Shown here: piece by piece, positions 36,150-46,084 of the stretch
How positions within the stretch are numbered: the first letter of the stretch is position 1
Layout of the letters: each line of letters starts with the position of its first letter
Origin: an uncultured Bacteroidales bacterium
Lineage (GTDB): Bacteria; Bacteroidota; Bacteroidia; Bacteroidales; JAUNSR01
DNA: 53,612 nt
NCBI GenBank assembly: GCA_947074105.1
Contig: CAMTON010000014.1
Span: 1 to 53,612, forward strand
Direction: 5' to 3'
Translations under genes and position numbers: made by a program
Notes under the pieces: model-generated
Told to the model about the DNA's origin: nothing
Database searches by the model: none
Seen by the model: the letters and a program-made list of their open reading frames with translations, nothing else

Positions 36150-36306
36150 CTTCAATGAAATCATTAAGCATTAAATATCCAACAAATATAACTATTCTTT
36201 ATATAAAAAGAATAATCAGATAAGATTATGGGTAAAGGAAGATTCACTGATAATTTAGAAGCATTACCGGGAATAAGTAATCAGACAGATTATGAAAAAA
36301 GCAAGA

Positions 36307-36328
36307 TTCCCTGATAATCATCAGGGAA
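36307..36328 (-). terminator. Hairpin after uvrA
   Basis: 9-bp stem TTCCCTGAT with ATCAGGGAA, 4-base loop, about 64 bases beyond the uvrA stop. Confidence 0.55.
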
Positions 36329-36391
36329 AATCATATTTTAAATATAGTTTTTAATATAATTGACTTTTTGTTTCACTTTCCGAAAAACAAT

Positions 36392-39217
36392 CTATCTCTC
36401 TTCAAGTTCCTTTTTCAGAAAACCTATAGTGTGTGAATCATAATTTTCACAGATATATTCCGGAGTTCCGGCAGCAAGAAGATTTCCTCCGCCTATTCCT
36501 CCTTCCGGTCCTATATCTATAATATGATCTGCACTTTTTATAATATCCATATTATGTTCGATGACGAGAACCGTGTTACCACGATCAACGAGTTTGTTGA
36601 GCACACCCAATAAAACGCGTATATCTTCAAAATGAAGTCCTGTAGTAGGCTCATCAAGTATATACAGAGTCTTACCTGTATCTTTCTTGGCCAGTTCAGT
36701 CGCAAGTTTCACCCTTTGGCTTTCACCCCCGGAAAGGGTAGTGGATGGCTGCCCAAGTTTTATATAACCAAGTCCTACATCCTGAAGAACCTTTATTTTC
36801 GAAATAATCTGAGGAATATTTTCAAAGAACTCTACAGCCTGATTTATTGTCATATCAAGTATATCAGCTATTGATTTACCCTTAAATCTTACTTCAAGAG
36901 TCTCTCTGTTATATCTTTTTCCCTGGCAATCTTCGCACGGAACAAGAACATCCGGAAGAAAATTCATTTCAATATTCTTATATCCGTTACCTGAACAGGT
37001 TTCACATCTTCCTCCTGAAACATTAAAAGAAAATCTGCCGGCTTTATAACCTCGTATCTTAGATTCCGGAAGATTTACAAATAAGGCTCTTATATCCGAA
37101 AATACTCCTGTATAAGTTGCAGGATTGGAACGTGGAGTTCTTCCCAGCGGAGACTGATCGACATTAACAACTTTATCTATATTATCTAATCCTTCGATTG
37201 CAACGAACGGTAATGGGTCCTGCAATGAACGATAGAATTTCTGACTTAATATTGGCTGCAAAGTACCGTTTATAAGACTTGATTTTCCGGATCCGGAAAC
37301 TCCGGTAACACAGATAAATTTACCTAGAGGAAATTCCACATCCACATTCTTGAGATTATTCCCCGTTGCCCCCTTTAAAACAATACTTTTTCCGTTGCCT
37401 TCCCTTCTTTTCTCAGGAATTTCAATTTTTATATTCCCGTTAAGATATGCTGAAGTCATCGTATTGCTTTCAAGCATTTTCTGAGGAGTACCTGAGAAAA
37501 CTACTTCTCCGCCATGTCTTCCCGCATAAGGCCCGATATCAATGACATAATCAGATTCAAGCATCATATCCTTATCATGTTCAACAACAATGATACTGTT
37601 ACCTGTATCTCTCAGTGTTTTTAATGAATTTATAAGTTTTACATTATCCCTCTGGTGAAGTCCGATACTGGGTTCGTCAAGGATGTACAACACATTTACA
37701 AGCTGAGATCCAATCTGAGTTGCAAGGCGAATACGTTGGCTTTCCCCTCCGGAAAGTGTGCCTGAAGATCTGTTAAGTGACAGATAGTCAAGTCCGACAT
37801 CAAGAAGAAATTTTACACGGCTTCTTATTTCCTTTAATATTTCGGATGCTATTATTCTTTGTTTCGGACTAAGCGAGTCTTCTATATCATTAAGCCATTC
37901 TGACAGCTTGCTGATATCCATATTGCTTACCTCTGAGATATTTTTGCCGTCTAACTTAAAATGCAAAGCTTCCTGATTCAATCTTTCACCATTACATGTA
38001 GGACATTTTATACTTTTTGAAAACTGACCAGCCCATTTTTTTGCAGTTGCAGAAGCATCATATTGAGCCTGCATTTCAATGTATTTTACAAGACCGTCAT
38101 AATTCTCAAACATTGAGGAACTTCCCAAAGCAAGATTCTTGATTTTTAATCTTTCCTCCGTTCCGTTCATAATCTCGTCAATCGCTTCTTCCGGAATTTT
38201 TGATATAGGAGTCTTAAGATCAGCACCGTATTTTTCAAGAATAGCTTCTATCTGCCAGAAAATCATGGAATTCTTATGTTTTCCAAGAGGAATTATTCCA
38301 CCCTGATAAATAGAAAGAGAAGGATCCGGAATAACCTTATCAATGTCAATTATATTGACATTACCAAGACCTTTACAGTGATGACAAGCTCCCTGAGGAG
38401 AATTGAAAGAAAAATTATTAGGCGCCGGCTCGCTGTAAGATATACCGGTAAGCGGATCCATCAGAGACCTGGAATAATGGCGTAATTCATTAGTATCTGC
38501 ATCCAGCACCATAAGAAGACCTTCGCCCTGTTTCATTGCAAGAGCGACACTTTGTCGAAGCCTTTGCTCGTCAGAAGCTGAAACTACAAGCTTATCGATA
38601 AGAATTTCGATGTTATGATTCTTATATCTGTCAAGCTTCATTCCGTGCATTATCTCCCTGATCTCTCCGTCAACCCTTACATGAAGATATCCTTTTTTTC
38701 TAAGTTGTTCGAAAAGGTCTTTATAATGGCCTTTTCTTGAACGAACGATAGGAGCCAGGATATATGTGCGGCATCCTTCGTATCTTTCAACGATAAGATT
38801 CACTATTTGATCTTCTGTAAATTTCACCATCTTTTCTCCGTTAATATATGAGAATGCCTCTCCGGCACGTGCATATAATAAACGAAGAAAGTCGTATATC
38901 TCGGTAGTTGTCCCTACTGTTGATCGGGGATTTTTATTTGTCGTTTTCTGTTCAATGGAAATGACCGGACTTAGACCTGTTATTTTATCTACGTCGGGAC
39001 GCTCCATATTTCCCAGGAAATTGCGGGCATAAGAAGAAAAAGTCTCTATATATCTTCTCTGTCCCTCAGCAAAAATAGTGTCGAAAGCAAGAGATGACTT
39101 TCCGCTGCCGCTTAATCCTGTAATTATACAAAATTTATTTCGGGGTATTTCAACATCAATATTTTTAAGATTATGGACTCTTGCGCCCAAAACCCTAATT
39201 ACATCATTTTCGTTCAT
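36392..39217 (-). CDS. uvrA: Excinuclease ABC subunit UvrA
   Basis: 941-residue UvrA, the damage-recognition ATPase of nucleotide excision repair that loads UvrB. It has two ABC ATPase modules: Walker [13 protein letters not shown] near residue 35 and [13 protein letters not shown] near residue 640, two signature motifs ([17 protein letters not shown] and [17 protein letters not shown]) and two Walker B with ILDEP. Zinc-binding Cys pairs are seen in ACHHCKG, CPTCNGE and RCETCSGNG...CEDCQG. Length matches the family. The lytic transglycosylase gene lies 29 bases upstream, so they may be co-transcribed. Confidence 0.97.
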   Translation of the reverse strand: MNENDVIRVLGARVHNLKNIDVEIPRNKFCIITGLSGSGKSSLAFDTIFAEGQRRYIETFSSYARNFLGNMERPDVDKITGLSPVISIEQKTTNKNPRSTVGTTTEIYDFLRLLYARAGEAFSYINGEKMVKFTEDQIVNLIVERYEGCRTYILAPIVRSRKGHYKDLFEQLRKKGYLHVRVDGEIREIMHGMKLDRYKNHNIEILIDKLVVSASDEQRLRQSVALAMKQGEGLLMVLDADTNELRHYSRSLMDPLTGISYSEPAPNNFSFNSPQGACHHCKGLGNVNIIDIDKVIPDPSLSIYQGGIIPLGKHKNSMIFWQIEAILEKYGADLKTPISKIPEEAIDEIMNGTEERLKIKNLALGSSSMFENYDGLVKYIEMQAQYDASATAKKWAGQFSKSIKCPTCNGERLNQEALHFKLDGKNISEVSNMDISKLSEWLNDIEDSLSPKQRIIASEILKEIRSRVKFLLDVGLDYLSLNRSSGTLSGGESQRIRLATQIGSQLVNVLYILDEPSIGLHQRDNVKLINSLKTLRDTGNSIIVVEHDKDMMLESDYVIDIGPYAGRHGGEVVFSGTPQKMLESNTMTSAYLNGNIKIEIPEKRREGNGKSIVLKGATGNNLKNVDVEFPLGKFICVTGVSGSGKSSLINGTLQPILSQKFYRSLQDPLPFVAIEGLDNIDKVVNVDQSPLGRTPRSNPATYTGVFSDIRALFVNLPESKIRGYKAGRFSFNVSGGRCETCSGNGYKNIEMNFLPDVLVPCEDCQGKRYNRETLEVRFKGKSIADILDMTINQAVEFFENIPQIISKIKVLQDVGLGYIKLGQPSTTLSGGESQRVKLATELAKKDTGKTLYILDEPTTGLHFEDIRVLLGVLNKLVDRGNTVLVIEHNMDIIKSADHIIDIGPEGGIGGGNLLAAGTPEYICENYDSHTIGFLKKELEER

Positions 39218-39246
39218 AAAAGAGTCTTATAATTAAACTGCAAATA

Positions 39247-40203
39247 TTAATCCACAACCCAGTTCGGATCAAATATAGCGGTTTTATTTTTTGAATTATA
39301 ATAAAGATCCTCTGCAAGAGGAACCTTCAGTACATACCTTTTTCCGCTTTTATTCGGTAAATATCTGTCTCTCAGCCACGGATTAAAATCCTTTAGCTGT
39401 GCGTAGGTGATTCCCTGCTGTTTTGCAAAAGCAGCAAGATCGCTGATCTCTGTTGTTACCACAACATCTTTAGTTTTGATAGGCTTATAAAGCTGATCTC
39501 TTTTCAGTATGAATCCGTATTTTGACGGATTCTTCATAATTTCCTTCAAAGCCATGATTCTGAAAGGATAACGGCTTGTTTCTTCGTTCAGCCACAGGTC
39601 AAAAGCATTATCAGCTCCCTGCTTTTCAAGTTCTGTCGATATTCTGCGCTGGCCTGCATTATATGATGCAGCGACAGTCATCCAGTCACCATATTTAGCA
39701 TAAGCGGTTTTAAGATATTTAGCAGCTGCACGAGTCGCTTTTTCAACATTATATCTCTCGTCAACCTGAGAGTTTACTTCCAGCCCGAGCTCACGGCCTG
39801 TTGTTTCCATTATCTGCCATAACCCGGCTGCTTTTGCCGGAGAAAGAGCACGGGGATTAAGCGAGCTTTCAATAGCCATAAGATAAATCATATCTTCAGG
39901 AATTCCTTCTTCCTTTAAAATAGGAGCGATTATCGGGAAATATCTGTTAGCTCTCTTAATGACAGACAATGTAAGATTATGGGTATAAGAGAAGCTTGTA
40001 AGCTCTCTGTCATACCGTTCATACATATCATATCTTGTAAGGTCGACTTTTTCCCCGCATACAGAAGTCGCAGAAGCAAAATCGGGCACTACAGTATAAT
40101 TAAAATTCTGAGGATTCTGTTGGGCGCAAGCATACATAAAGCTCATTGTCAAGAGATAAACGCCACAAAAAAGTTTCAATCTGTAATCTTTATTAAGTTT
40201 CAT
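39247..40203 (-). CDS. Membrane-bound lytic transglycosylase (MltD-like)
   Basis: 318-residue GH23-type lytic transglycosylase that cleaves peptidoglycan with 1,6-anhydro ring formation. An N-terminal leader ends in MYAC (Cys26), so it is probably a lipoprotein. The SLT domain (about 95-230) has the catalytic Glu112 in AIESSLNPRALSPAKAAGLWQ, then YNVEKATRAAAKYL and AASYNAGQ. The C-terminal segment (about 245-300), VTTEISDLAAFAKQQGITYAQL, looks like a LysM-type tail. Upstream and possibly in operon with uvrA. Confidence 0.92.
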   Translation of the reverse strand: MKLNKDYRLKLFCGVYLLTMSFMYACAQQNPQNFNYTVVPDFASATSVCGEKVDLTRYDMYERYDRELTSFSYTHNLTLSVIKRANRYFPIIAPILKEEGIPEDMIYLMAIESSLNPRALSPAKAAGLWQIMETTGRELGLEVNSQVDERYNVEKATRAAAKYLKTAYAKYGDWMTVAASYNAGQRRISTELEKQGADNAFDLWLNEETSRYPFRIMALKEIMKNPSKYGFILKRDQLYKPIKTKDVVVTTEISDLAAFAKQQGITYAQLKDFNPWLRDRYLPNKSGKRYVLKVPLAEDLYYNSKNKTAIFDPNWVVD

Positions 40204-40310
40204 AATTTATACCGGATGATTTAATTTTAAACATTCAGACTAAGAATAAAGATTGAAAAAGGGGTGATAAAATTATATAACAACGTTTTAGCAGTCATTT
40301 ATTTGTAAAA

Positions 40311-41630
40311 TTATTCTTTAGTTCTGATGACATTAATATCACCTTTTCGTTTATATTTTCTACCGCCTACGCCTTCCGCTTCTATCACATAATAGTATGC
40401 GCCCGTAGGTACTAATTTTCCGTTATGTTTGCCATCCCATCCCTGAGCAGGATCAGTCCAGTGGAATATCTGATTGCCCCATCGGTTAAATATCCAACCC
40501 TTGAATTTTATTATCGATTTATATGCAACTTTAAATTCTGTATTATTGCCGGAAGGGGAGTCCGGAGTAAAAACATTAGGTATCTCAAGACTTGACTCGG
40601 AACAGTCGATTGTGAATGTATTTACAACTTTCTCGCAGGTCGCATTTGCATTACTTATCACATATCTCACATATGTCTTACCTTCTTCGATAAAGGAATA
40701 TGAGAAATCCTGATCAGTATAAGTGGCTTCAATTATTCCGAATTCAGAATCTTTTGACAGTTCCCAGGCCTGATATGTTGTCACGGGGTAGTTTGCCATA
40801 CCGTAAAATGTCATATTGATTGGTGCAGATCCTCCAAAATCAGAAGTGACCTTATCTATTTCGTTTCCGGCTTCACGTTCTTCCATTTCTGCTTTAGCCA
40901 TACCGTCTACAGCGAAAGCTTCTATTTCATCACTGGTTACAGATTCTTCAATATTCCAGTATTTAAGAAACTGATCTCCCGAAATAGTAAAAGTCGTATT
41001 ACAAAGCGGTGCCGTTACCGTTATATATCTGTTCGGTACAGTTTTTTCCTCTGCTATTATGCTCTCAAAATCAAAACTTTCCTCATTTGCTTTAAGAGTA
41101 TTGTAACTAAGTTCCATTTCACGGCTTATCTCATATCTTCTGCCGTTTATGCTGTAGTACGTTATCGCCTCAGCCTGACGGTCCAGTTCAAGACGTGCCG
41201 TTTCGCAGTCACTTCCGTCGGGATCATAAGTAAGAGAATTTAATTTAAGTTCAAAATTCTTATAATCGATTATCCATATATATGATTTCCTTATTCCGTT
41301 TTCTTCGATATAATAACCGTGTCCGGCTTCAGGATTGACAATAGAAACATAACTTCCCGATTGCTCAGTTATTACTTCCTGTCCCTCAACAGCAGTTGTA
41401 GAATACCTGAAGCATTTCATCTCAACTCCTGATTCTGCTGATGTATAGCCGAGCGACATGTTGTTGTCGCCGTAGATTATATATATCATGGATAGTCCGG
41501 TAGAGTATTCCGGACTGTATTCATAAATATTATATAATCCTCCGGTAACACTCCACTGTGCTTTCAGAGAACTATTGAAAAATGAAAATAATAAAAGACC
41601 TAAAACACAAGAAAATCTGAATAATGCCAT
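40311..41630 (-). CDS. Secreted protein with T9SS type B (gliding-motility) C-terminal domain
   Basis: 439 residues with a signal peptide (to about 24, SLKAQ). The C-terminal about 90 residues match the CHU_C/type B sorting domain: IPNVFTPDSPSGNNTEF, FKGWIFNRWGNQIFHW, GWDGKHNGKLVPTGAYYYVI, GDINVIR. That domain sends cargo through the type IX secretion system. The central part is beta-rich with no recognised catalytic motif; cysteines in CETARL, APLCNTTF and CEKVV may form disulfides. It implies that the organism has a T9SS. TATCTTTG at 41655-41662 (minus) is a possible promoter element. Confidence 0.88.
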   Translation of the reverse strand: MALFRFSCVLGLLLFSFFNSSLKAQWSVTGGLYNIYEYSPEYSTGLSMIYIIYGDNNMSLGYTSAESGVEMKCFRYSTTAVEGQEVITEQSGSYVSIVNPEAGHGYYIEENGIRKSYIWIIDYKNFELKLNSLTYDPDGSDCETARLELDRQAEAITYYSINGRRYEISREMELSYNTLKANEESFDFESIIAEEKTVPNRYITVTAPLCNTTFTISGDQFLKYWNIEESVTSDEIEAFAVDGMAKAEMEEREAGNEIDKVTSDFGGSAPINMTFYGMANYPVTTYQAWELSKDSEFGIIEATYTDQDFSYSFIEEGKTYVRYVISNANATCEKVVNTFTIDCSESSLEIPNVFTPDSPSGNNTEFKVAYKSIIKFKGWIFNRWGNQIFHWTDPAQGWDGKHNGKLVPTGAYYYVIEAEGVGGRKYKRKGDINVIRTKE

Positions 41631-41654
41631 GTTTCAAACTGTATAAATCAACTT

Positions 41655-41662
41655 CAAAGATA
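41655..41662 (-). promoter_or_regulatory. -7 element for the T9SS cargo gene
   Basis: TATCTTTG on the minus strand, 24 bases before the start at 41630. Confidence 0.4.
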
Positions 41663-41789
41663 ATGCTTTTTATACCACATAATGATTAGAGAATAAAAAA
41701 ATAAAGAATCCGGCTGCTTTACCATACTGATAAATCTTTATAATTCTTAGGTATGTGTATTCTTAGATCATCCTGATGATAAAAAGAAA

Positions 41790-41827
41790 AATCAGCAGGT
41801 AGATTATTATAATGCTGCCTGCTGATT
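41790..41827 (-). terminator. Terminator of guanine deaminase gene
   Basis: 10-bp perfect stem AATCAGCAGG, extended beyond a mismatch, with a T-rich tail on the minus strand; 51 bases after the stop. Confidence 0.8.
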
Positions 41828-41877
41828 ATATTTTAATATTTACCGTGAAAATAAGTTCTGCTAAAAAGATATTGCAT

Positions 41878-43269
41878 TTATAATTTGTCAGGATAGATAA
41901 ATCTTTCAGTTCTCTCTCTGTCAAAAACTTTTTTCCCGGCAACATAAGTTGCTTTGTTCATGTTGTCGAGAGCCAGAGAAATCAGTACAAAAAGCTTTTC
42001 GAATAAGGTATCTGTAAACTTCAGCCTCCATTCAATAAATTCTGTTGCTTTAAGATCTATAACCGCGATATCCGCTTCGTAACCCGGAGCTAATGATCCG
42101 ATCTTGTTCTCAAGATCAAGAGCCTGAGCTCCGCCTCGGGTCGCAAGATAGAAGCATTTAAGAGCATCTATATTTTTTTTCTTAAGCATAGCTACTTTAT
42201 ATGCTTCATTTAGTTGTCGTAAGATGGAGAAGTTTGTCCCGCCTCCGACATCCGTAGCTATACCCATTTTAACAGGTCGCTTAATGTCTTTTGCTTCCCA
42301 GTATTTAAATTCTCCGTCCCCAAGAAACAGATTGGAAGACGGACAGTGAGCAGCCGCTGACCCGGAATCATGCATCAACTGCCATTCTTCTTCTTTCATC
42401 AGACAGCAATGCGCATAAACAGATCTGTTGTCCATCATTTTAAATGAATTGTACAATTCTGTATAGTTTGCGGATTCTGGAAACAATTGTTTTACCCAGT
42501 CAATCTCTTCTTCCGCTTCATTCAGGTGGGAGTGAAGATAAACACCTTCATCTTTATATTTCTGATACAGATTTCCTGCTAATTCCATTTGTCTGTTTGT
42601 GCTCGTTGGAGCAAAGCGCGGAATGATAGCATAGAGTTGTCTGCCGTTGTTATGCCATTTCTTTAAAAGCTTTTCTGTTATTTCAATAGATTCATCTGTA
42701 TCAGGGTCTCTTAACACCTCTGGAAGATTACGATCCTGAAGAACTTTCCCGGATATCATTCTTGTGTTATAACGCTGAGATTCTTCAAAAAATGCATCTA
42801 CCGACTCTTCAAAAGTTGTAGAAAATACATTAGCTGTTGTTGTACCCTGTTCGAGAATCTGTCTGAAGAATATCTTCGCAACATTGTCCGAGAATTCCTT
42901 ATCCCGATATTTTGACTCCATTGGGAAAGTATATTGTTCTAGCCATTCTAGAAGTGTTTCTCCGAAAGAACCGATGATAGGAGATTGTACATAATGAATA
43001 TGACAATCAATAAATCCAGGCATTATAATTGAATCGCTATAATGATCAATATCGTTAAGTTCAGGATAATATTCACAGACTTCGCAAAAATTTCCTACTT
43101 CCAGAATAATACCGTCCTGTATTATTATCAGGCCATCCTCCAGATGATCATAACACTGTTCCGGATCATTGATAAACGGATCGGCTTTAAATGTCAGTAT
43201 TTCGCCTCTTATTCCTTTTATTTTTCCACCGTCCTTATTGACAAGCTTATTATTTCTGTTATTTATCAT
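41878..43269 (-). CDS. guaD: Guanine deaminase
   Basis: 463-residue amidohydrolase converting guanine to xanthine and ammonia, for purine salvage or catabolism. The metal-binding GFIDCHIHYVQ (about residues 84-94), IIPRFAPTST, HSHLNEAEEEI, AHCCLM, AHCPSSNLFLGDG and DVGGGTNFSIL are the guanine-deaminase forms of the amidohydrolase signatures, and the GYEADIAVID segment near the end is the composite barrel. Length agrees with the family. It is a single gene divergent from the Na/Pi cotransporter. No xanthine or purine permease is adjacent. Confidence 0.93.
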   Translation of the reverse strand: MINNRNNKLVNKDGGKIKGIRGEILTFKADPFINDPEQCYDHLEDGLIIIQDGIILEVGNFCEVCEYYPELNDIDHYSDSIIMPGFIDCHIHYVQSPIIGSFGETLLEWLEQYTFPMESKYRDKEFSDNVAKIFFRQILEQGTTTANVFSTTFEESVDAFFEESQRYNTRMISGKVLQDRNLPEVLRDPDTDESIEITEKLLKKWHNNGRQLYAIIPRFAPTSTNRQMELAGNLYQKYKDEGVYLHSHLNEAEEEIDWVKQLFPESANYTELYNSFKMMDNRSVYAHCCLMKEEEWQLMHDSGSAAAHCPSSNLFLGDGEFKYWEAKDIKRPVKMGIATDVGGGTNFSILRQLNEAYKVAMLKKKNIDALKCFYLATRGGAQALDLENKIGSLAPGYEADIAVIDLKATEFIEWRLKFTDTLFEKLFVLISLALDNMNKATYVAGKKVFDRERTERFIYPDKL

Positions 43270-43468
43270 ATTTATTTGTTTTATCAGCTTGATTTTAATA
43301 AAGATTAATTAAAGTCACTAAATATACCTAATATATAAAATAATAAAATCAAATCGTTCTTAATACATCATAAAAAGAATAATCAAGGAATATATTCTTT
43401 GTTTCTTCGCAATGTATTAAAAATGTAATATAAATGTAATAGGTGTTTCGTTTACTTAATGAAATTCT

Positions 43469-43476
43469 TATTTTTG
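43469..43476 (+). promoter_or_regulatory. -7 element for the Na/Pi cotransporter gene
   Basis: TATTTTTG, 35 bases before the ATG; TTTC at 43446-43449 is a weak -33 at 19-base spacing. Confidence 0.5.
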
Positions 43477-43511
43477 TGACGATTCATTAAAAAAGTATTT
43501 TAAAAACATCA

Positions 43512-45335
43512 ATGGACTATTCAATTTTAGATTTCCTAACCATGTTAGGAGCTGTAGCCCTTTTCCTTTATGGAATGAAGTTAATGAGTGAAGGACTACA
43601 GAAGGTTGCCGGAGACAAACTTCGAAATATATTGGCAGTGATGACCAATAATCGATTTCTGGGAACATTAACAGGGATATTTGTTACCGCACTTGTTCAA
43701 AGTTCCTCTGCAACAACTGTGATGGTTGTAAGTTTTGTGAATGCCGGTCTGTTGACGCTTGCCCAATCCATGGCTGTTATAATGGGAGCCAATGTCGGAA
43801 CAACCGTTACGGCATGGGTAATTGCTCTTTTCGGATTTAAGGTTAATATCTCTTTGTTTGTATTGCCTATCGTCGCCGTTTCATTACCTTTTTTTATTTC
43901 TGCAAGTAGTAAGCGAAACTCCTGGGGTGAATTCCTTTTAGGTTTTGCGTTCCTTTTCCTTGGTCTGGATTATCTGAAGGATTCTGTACCCGATCTGAAA
44001 GCAAGTCCTGAAATATTTGCCGTGCTGACAGAATATACAAGTATGGGTTACTTTTCCATATTGATATTTATGGCAATCGGAGCTGTGCTTACAATGATTG
44101 TACAGGCCTCAAGTGCTACACTTGCTATTGCCCTTATCATGTGTAGTAAAGGCTGGATCACATTCGATATCGCGGCCGCAATGATATTGGGCGGAAATAT
44201 CGGAACGTGTATTACCCCGATACTTGCATCTATATCCGGAAATCTCTCAGCAAAACGAGCCGCAATGGGACACTTCCTGTTCAATTTCCTGGGCACGGTA
44301 TGGGTTATGGCACTTTATTATCCGTTTATTAAACTGATTGTATGGATGTCTGCCGAATATGGACCCGGTTCGCCGAATGCTCTTTATGAGTTTGTCGAAA
44401 CTACAGATCCGGTAATAGTTAATCAGCTTAATGACAATACTCTTGATCTTTCAGTTGTCAAAAACTCGGCTATGAAACTGGAGTTTGAAAATATGCAGTT
44501 TGCAGTTTCTTATTCCTTGTCTCTGTTTCATACCGTATTTAATGTTATAAATCTTTTTGTTATGATATGGATGACAAATATCTATGTTTATATCGTAACG
44601 AAACTTCTTAAAGCCAAACCGAATGAGGATGAGGAATTCTCATTGAGATATATATCTTCCGGTGTTATCGATTCATCTGAAATGGGACTTGTACAGGTTT
44701 CTATGGAAACTAAACTTTTCGGCAAGAAAACATATAAGATGTTCAATTATACGAAGAATATGTTTAAAGAAAAGGAAAACAGCGAAAATTTCAGGGTTTT
44801 GCTCGAGAAAGTAGAGAAATATGAGAATATAACAGATAAGACAGAAATTGAAATCGGTAATTATCTTAATCATATCAATAATACGAGTCTTAGTCTTCGC
44901 GGAGAAAAAACTGTCCGTTCTTTATATAAGATAGTTGATGAGATTGAAAGTATCGGCGACAGCTGCTACAATCTTGCAAAGAATCTTGTCAGAAAAAATG
45001 AGTTCTGCACTATTTTTACAAGTGACATAAACAATAATATTGAGATGATGCTTGGTAAAACAGATGATGCTATCGCCCATATGGTTGCGGTCTTATCGAA
45101 GAATGTGATCTCTGATACTGATATGAATAATGCATATAATAAAGAAGATGAGATCAATAATTTCAGAAATCAGCTGAAACACAATAATATCGAAGATGTG
45201 AATAAGGAAAAATATAGTTATATCACCGGTATTATTTATATGGATATTGTTTCTGAATGTGAAAAGATCGGTGACTATGTCATCAACGTAATGGAAGCAA
45301 TAAAGGAAAAAAGAACAAATGACTTTATGTTTTAA
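43512..45335 (+). CDS. Na/phosphate cotransporter with PhoU-like C-terminal domain
   Basis: 607-residue inner-membrane PNaS-family transporter importing phosphate with sodium. Two inverted-repeat NaPi modules (about 10-300) contain the paired signatures ALVQSSSATTVMVVSFVNAGL and VQASSATLAIALIM, each followed by GANVGTT/GGNIGTC. Several more hydrophobic spans follow to about 370. Residues from about 430 are helical and PhoU-like (IVDEIESIGDSCYNLAKNL, VSECEKIGDYVINVMEA), which suggests cytoplasmic control of transport. A PhoB/PhoR-like pair lies close downstream on the other strand, consistent with phosphate-responsive control. Confidence 0.92.
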   Translation: MDYSILDFLTMLGAVALFLYGMKLMSEGLQKVAGDKLRNILAVMTNNRFLGTLTGIFVTALVQSSSATTVMVVSFVNAGLLTLAQSMAVIMGANVGTTVTAWVIALFGFKVNISLFVLPIVAVSLPFFISASSKRNSWGEFLLGFAFLFLGLDYLKDSVPDLKASPEIFAVLTEYTSMGYFSILIFMAIGAVLTMIVQASSATLAIALIMCSKGWITFDIAAAMILGGNIGTCITPILASISGNLSAKRAAMGHFLFNFLGTVWVMALYYPFIKLIVWMSAEYGPGSPNALYEFVETTDPVIVNQLNDNTLDLSVVKNSAMKLEFENMQFAVSYSLSLFHTVFNVINLFVMIWMTNIYVYIVTKLLKAKPNEDEEFSLRYISSGVIDSSEMGLVQVSMETKLFGKKTYKMFNYTKNMFKEKENSENFRVLLEKVEKYENITDKTEIEIGNYLNHINNTSLSLRGEKTVRSLYKIVDEIESIGDSCYNLAKNLVRKNEFCTIFTSDINNNIEMMLGKTDDAIAHMVAVLSKNVISDTDMNNAYNKEDEINNFRNQLKHNNIEDVNKEKYSYITGIIYMDIVSECEKIGDYVINVMEAIKEKRTNDFMF

Positions 45336-45341
45336 ATAAAG

Positions 45342-45383
45342 AACAGTCGGATAAATAAGTTTAAAACTTAATATCCGACTGTT
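45342..45383 (+). terminator. Terminator after the Na/Pi cotransporter
   Basis: 12-bp perfect stem AACAGTCGGATA, 7 bases after the stop. A second small hairpin (GGTAATG, 45405-45434) serves the opposite-strand gene. Confidence 0.75.
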
Positions 45384-45448
45384 TGCATTTATATACCGCT
45401 GTTTGGTAATGATACCGGAATAACGGACATTACCACCGACTATAATGG

Positions 45449-45955
45449 TTATTTTATTTTTGCTTCTTTCTTTACAAGAGGATTCGTTATTGGATTCAGT
45501 CTGGAATTGGTCTTGTAAAGCAACTGAGAATACAACAGCTGATGTCCGTCTACTCTCCATAATTCAAGAATGAGAGGGGATGACTTATTTATAGATTTAT
45601 TTATTATTCCATCCAGATTTCCTGTTTTAAAGAGCTCGATTGCCGATTCTTTTTCTTTGGGATCTATAAATATTTTCATTGGTTTTATTTCCCTGTTTAG
45701 GGATTTGACTACATAATATCCTGCTTTAAGATATATCCTTACGCCTCCCCATCCAACGAGGAATAAACCGAAGAAAATAGCAAGATAAGATGTCTGTTCA
45801 AAACCTATATCTGTAGATTTGAAAATCCCGAATAATATTATTGCAATACCAATAATAATACATAAAATCGGAAAAAAATACGATCTTCTTTTCTTTACAA
45901 CTTCCCCTTTGCTAAGATCTTCAATGCAGTCATTGATTCTTTTATATTCTTCCAT
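45449..45955 (-). CDS. Small two-span membrane protein, unknown
   Basis: 168 residues. After a hydrophilic, Lys-rich start (MEEYKRINDCIEDLSKG) come two membrane spans (about 28-46 and 55-75), then a cytoplasmic or periplasmic basic domain with KIFIDPKEKESAIELFKTGNLDGII and LWRVDGHQLLYSQLLYKTN. No family recognised. The longer alternative frame at 45093-45560 on the same strand overlaps the Na/Pi gene and is a shadow. It lies between the Na/Pi transporter and the sensor kinase gene. Confidence 0.75.
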   Translation of the reverse strand: MEEYKRINDCIEDLSKGEVVKKRRSYFFPILCIIIGIAIILFGIFKSTDIGFEQTSYLAIFFGLFLVGWGGVRIYLKAGYYVVKSLNREIKPMKIFIDPKEKESAIELFKTGNLDGIINKSINKSSPLILELWRVDGHQLLYSQLLYKTNSRLNPITNPLVKKEAKIK

Positions 45956-46084
45956 AAGTTCTTCATTGATGTCAATAAAACAACTTATTTATAATTATGG
46001 TTTTATTCGGCAACTACTTAGAAAAATATTTTGAAATGTTTAGCAATATTAGCCCTACTACTTATAAACTCTTAAAATATAAGG

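Noticed and set aside
45093..45560. 155-codon minus-strand frame
   Set aside because: It overlaps the end of the Na/Pi gene and the start of the unknown membrane protein in other frames and crosses a terminator; it is a shadow.
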